From: an uncultured Selenomonadales bacterium
GTDB taxonomy: Bacteria; Bacillota; Negativicutes; Selenomonadales; Selenomonadaceae
Reading direction: 5' to 3'
NCBI GenBank assembly: GCA_937877655.1
Contig: CALFJC010000023.1
Span: 1-7,953 of the forward strand
DNA length: 7,953 nt
Shown: positions 5,400-7,953 of the stretch, piece by piece
Numbering within the stretch: the first letter of the stretch is position 1
Layout of the letters: each line of letters starts with the position of its first letter
Notes under the pieces: generated by a model
Told to the model about the DNA's origin: nothing
What the model saw: only the letters and a program-made list of their open reading frames with translations
The model's database searches: none
Position numbers and translations under genes: made by a program

Positions 5400-7889
5400 T
5401 TGCAATTACTTTACAACTTCGCGGCAATACTCGTCGTGATATTAATCATCCCCGTGTTCATGATTCGTTCGATACGCGAGCGCGGCTTTGTCGAGAGGAT
5501 AAGGCAGAGTTTCGGCTTTTTCCCGAAGGGCGCACTGGATCCCGTTGCGAAAAAAAATTGCATATGGGTACACGCGGCGTCGGTCGGAGAAATTGTGGCG
5601 ACGAGCCCGCTGATAAAAGAATTTCGGCGCGAGTTCCCCAAGTCGCCGATTTTGGTTTCGGTCGTGACGACTTCAGGCTACGAAATGGCAAATCGAATCA
5701 TCAAGGACGCGGACAGCATAATTTATTTTCCGTTGGATTTGCCGTTCGTCTCAGCTTCGGTGTTCAAAAAAATTTTCCCGCGAGTTTTTTTAAATGTCGA
5801 GACGGAACTTTGGCCGAATTTTTTGAAGGCGGCACGAGAAAATCAAGTGCCCGTCATGATGGTCAACGGGCGCATTTCGGAAAAAAGCGTTAAGCGATAC
5901 AAGTACATGTTTTCGATTCTGAGCGACATGATAAGCACGGTAAAACTTTTCGCAATGGCATCTTCGGTTGACGCGGGCTATGTCAAACAGCTTGGAGCTC
6001 CGCCGGAACTTGTAACCGTCACGGGCAACACGAAATTTGATCAGACTTATACCGACGTAACGGACGAACAGCGCGAAAAAATTTTATCGTCAATGGGCTT
6101 GACGGACGCCGAAGAAATTTTTTTGGCGGGCAGTACTCATCGCGGCGAAGAAAATTTTGTTCTGAAGGCGTTCAAAGCAATTCGCGAAAATCATCCGAAG
6201 GCGCGGCTTGTCATTGCGCCGCGTGAACTTTTGCGGACTCGTGAAGTTGTCGCGCTGTGCAAGGCGGCGGGTTTTACCGTCGGCACACGAACGGAATTGC
6301 AAAAACGTCCGCCCGCGAACGAAGACATTATTATTCTTGACACAATCGGCGAACTCGGACAGGTTTACAGCATCGGCAATGTAATTTATGTCGGCGGAAG
6401 TCTCATTGCTCACGGCGGGCACAACATTTTGGAGCCGGCGGCGCACGGCAAGGCGATTATCGTAGGGCATCACATGGAAAATTTCAAAGATTTGCACGCG
6501 CTGTTCAAAAATCGCAATGCCTGTATAACCGTTAATGATGAAAATGAACTTGCCGCGCAGGCGAAAAAACTTTTCGACGAACCCGCCGAACGTCTGCGGC
6601 TTGAGGAAGAGACGATTAAAATTGTTCATGAAAATCGCGGAGCGTCTCGCAAGTCGGCAATACTTTTGCGGCAAATGTTGAACGAATACGAAGTTAAGGA
6701 AAGTGCTCGGCGTTTGTCCACAACAAAGAGAGTGGAAAATTTCCAAACATATTTTTTGAAACTGATTCATGATGAAGAAGTTCGCGGACCTTTTACGCCG
6801 TTCATAATTTTTATAACTTATATTTGCTCGTTTATTTATCGCTGGCTGGTTGATTTGAGGTTGCTCGGTTATGAATTGGGTTTTTCGGGCAAAGAGCGGC
6901 TGAATTGTTTCGTGATAAGTTTGGGAAATATCACGGTCGGCGGGACGGGCAAAACTCCGACGGCGCAACGATTGGCAAAAGAAATTCTTGACATGGGCTA
7001 TCGTGTTGTGATTTTGAATCGCGGTTATCGGGCGAAGTTCAGAGGCGAAGTCGGAATAGTTTCGGACGGAAAAAATTTGAAAATGGACGCGGCGCAGGCG
7101 GGCGATGAAGCTTTTATGTTGGCAAAACATTTGCCGAACGTCCCCGTTTTAATCGGAGCGCGGCGGGCAGTCACGGGGCAATATGCCATTGAAAATTTCG
7201 GCGCGGAAGTTGTGATTCTTGACGACGGCTTTCAGCATTGGCAAGTTATTCGTGACTTCGACATACTTTTGATTGATGCGGTTTCGGTTTTCGGCAACGG
7301 CTATGTTTTGCCGCGAGGAATTTTGCGAGAATCTCTTTCGCACATAAGCCGCGCAGATGTTTGTTTGATGACGAAAGTTGATCAAGCTCGCGAAGGCTCT
7401 TGCGATTTGATTCGCAGAACAGTTGCGCAATACAATTCTTCCGCGCAGATTGTCGAGAGCATTCATCAGCCGCGTTGTCTGATACCGCTTGCGGATTGGG
7501 CTGTAGATTTGGCGGGCGAAGGAGTTCCCGTCAAAATAATTTCCAAAAGAAAAGTTATGGCGGTTTCGGCGATAGGAAATCCCGCGTCATTTGAACGGAC
7601 GCTCCGCGATTTGGGCGCGGAAATTATTTCGAGTCTTCGCTATCCCGATCATCATGATTATACGATTATGGAAATGGAAGACATTTTGCGGCGTGCGGAG
7701 TCTTTTGCGGCGGAAATGATTGTTGTTACCGAAAAAGACGCCGTCAAAATTCCAAAAGAAGTTGCTTGTGAAGATTGGAGCATTCCGATTTTCGTTATCC
7801 GCGTCGAAGTAAAATTTCAAACGGGTGCGGAAGAGTTTCAATCGGAATTGCGCCGCCGTCTCGCCGAAAAAATCGGCAAAAAAAATTGA
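5400..7889 (+). CDS. waaA-lpxK: Fused Kdo transferase (WaaA) and tetraacyldisaccharide 4'-kinase (LpxK)
   Basis: An 829-residue inner-membrane protein joining two consecutive lipid A steps. LpxK phosphorylates the 4' position of the tetraacyldisaccharide 1-phosphate to give lipid IVA, and WaaA (GT30) adds Kdo to it from CMP-Kdo. Residues 3-22 are a membrane anchor. WaaA (about 25-430) shows WVHAASVGE (56-64, E64 matching the catalytic base), ETELWPN (134-140), NGRISEKS (156-163), GNTKFD (209-214), GSTHRGEE (244-251) and GGHNILEPAAHGK (339-351). After a linker and a hydrophobic helix (464-482), LpxK (about 462-829) shows GNITVGGTGKTP (509-520, Walker A), DDGFQH (608-613) and TEKDAVK (777-783). 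Both halves are full length with intact motifs, so both should be active. How many Kdo residues are added cannot be read from sequence. It is transcribed alone within this window; the end of its unit lies beyond 7953. Confidence 0.95.
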   Translation: MQLLYNFAAILVVILIIPVFMIRSIRERGFVERIRQSFGFFPKGALDPVAKKNCIWVHAASVGEIVATSPLIKEFRREFPKSPILVSVVTTSGYEMANRIIKDADSIIYFPLDLPFVSASVFKKIFPRVFLNVETELWPNFLKAARENQVPVMMVNGRISEKSVKRYKYMFSILSDMISTVKLFAMASSVDAGYVKQLGAPPELVTVTGNTKFDQTYTDVTDEQREKILSSMGLTDAEEIFLAGSTHRGEENFVLKAFKAIRENHPKARLVIAPRELLRTREVVALCKAAGFTVGTRTELQKRPPANEDIIILDTIGELGQVYSIGNVIYVGGSLIAHGGHNILEPAAHGKAIIVGHHMENFKDLHALFKNRNACITVNDENELAAQAKKLFDEPAERLRLEEETIKIVHENRGASRKSAILLRQMLNEYEVKESARRLSTTKRVENFQTYFLKLIHDEEVRGPFTPFIIFITYICSFIYRWLVDLRLLGYELGFSGKERLNCFVISLGNITVGGTGKTPTAQRLAKEILDMGYRVVILNRGYRAKFRGEVGIVSDGKNLKMDAAQAGDEAFMLAKHLPNVPVLIGARRAVTGQYAIENFGAEVVILDDGFQHWQVIRDFDILLIDAVSVFGNGYVLPRGILRESLSHISRADVCLMTKVDQAREGSCDLIRRTVAQYNSSAQIVESIHQPRCLIPLADWAVDLAGEGVPVKIISKRKVMAVSAIGNPASFERTLRDLGAEIISSLRYPDHHDYTIMEMEDILRRAESFAAEMIVVTEKDAVKIPKEVACEDWSIPIFVIRVEVKFQTGAEEFQSELRRRLAEKIGKKN

Positions 7890-7953
7890 ATATCCTAAGC
7901 GCGGCGATTTGACTAAAAATTTTTTGAAGTCCTTCGCGGCGAAAATAATTGTT

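Noticed and set aside
6090..7130. 346-codon open frame on the - strand
   Set aside because: It lies opposite waaA-lpxK, whose motifs are all on the + strand. Its translation shows no recognisable domain, so it is a shadow of the coding frame.
7890..7953. Possible terminator or next gene start after waaA-lpxK
   Set aside because: Short A/T runs and a small GC-rich patch are present, but there is no convincing stem with a T tract, no ribosome binding site and no start codon in context.

Overview
The window most likely comes from a Gram-negative-type Firmicute (Negativicutes, e.g. a Selenomonas- or Megasphaera-like gut or rumen bacterium). This is inferred from moderate GC with many A/T-ending codons, strong AAGGAG-type ribosome binding sites, and lipid A/Kdo genes carried as a WaaA-LpxK fusion, an arrangement I recall from Negativicutes but could not check here. 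All recognised genes lie on the + strand.

Layout. Positions 1-413 hold a direct tandem duplication: 194 identical bases repeated at an offset of 219, covering the ribosome binding site and first ~51 codons of manC. The first copy is a broken manC fragment and the second continues into the intact manC (260-1573, mannose-1-phosphate guanylyltransferase with a C-terminal cupin). manC is followed, one base after its stop, by a two-domain glycosyltransferase (1575-3158, GT11 fucosyltransferase-like plus GT2-like). A hairpin terminator (3179-3206) closes this unit. An extended -10 promoter then drives a membrane-bound diguanylate cyclase (3255-5204). After it come an imperfect ~88-base palindrome (5205-5292), a second terminator (5306-5336) and a second promoter nearly identical to the first. 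That promoter drives a TTG-started waaA-lpxK fusion (5400-7889). The last 64 bases (7890-7953) show no gene or clear signal.

How the genes fit together. manC makes GDP-mannose, the precursor of GDP-fucose, which the GT11 domain would use, so the first unit looks like the end of a surface-glycan (O-antigen or capsule) cluster continuing upstream. The waaA-lpxK fusion performs two consecutive steps of lipid A-Kdo assembly. The diguanylate cyclase between them is a separate signalling gene with its own promoter and terminator. The theme is cell-envelope glycan and LPS synthesis plus c-di-GMP signalling.

I see no wholly new system. The most unusual points are the tandem duplication at the manC start, a run of nine G inside manC that could make it phase-variable, the GT11-GT2 fusion with altered motifs, the cyclase without an I-site, and the palindromic intergenic element.
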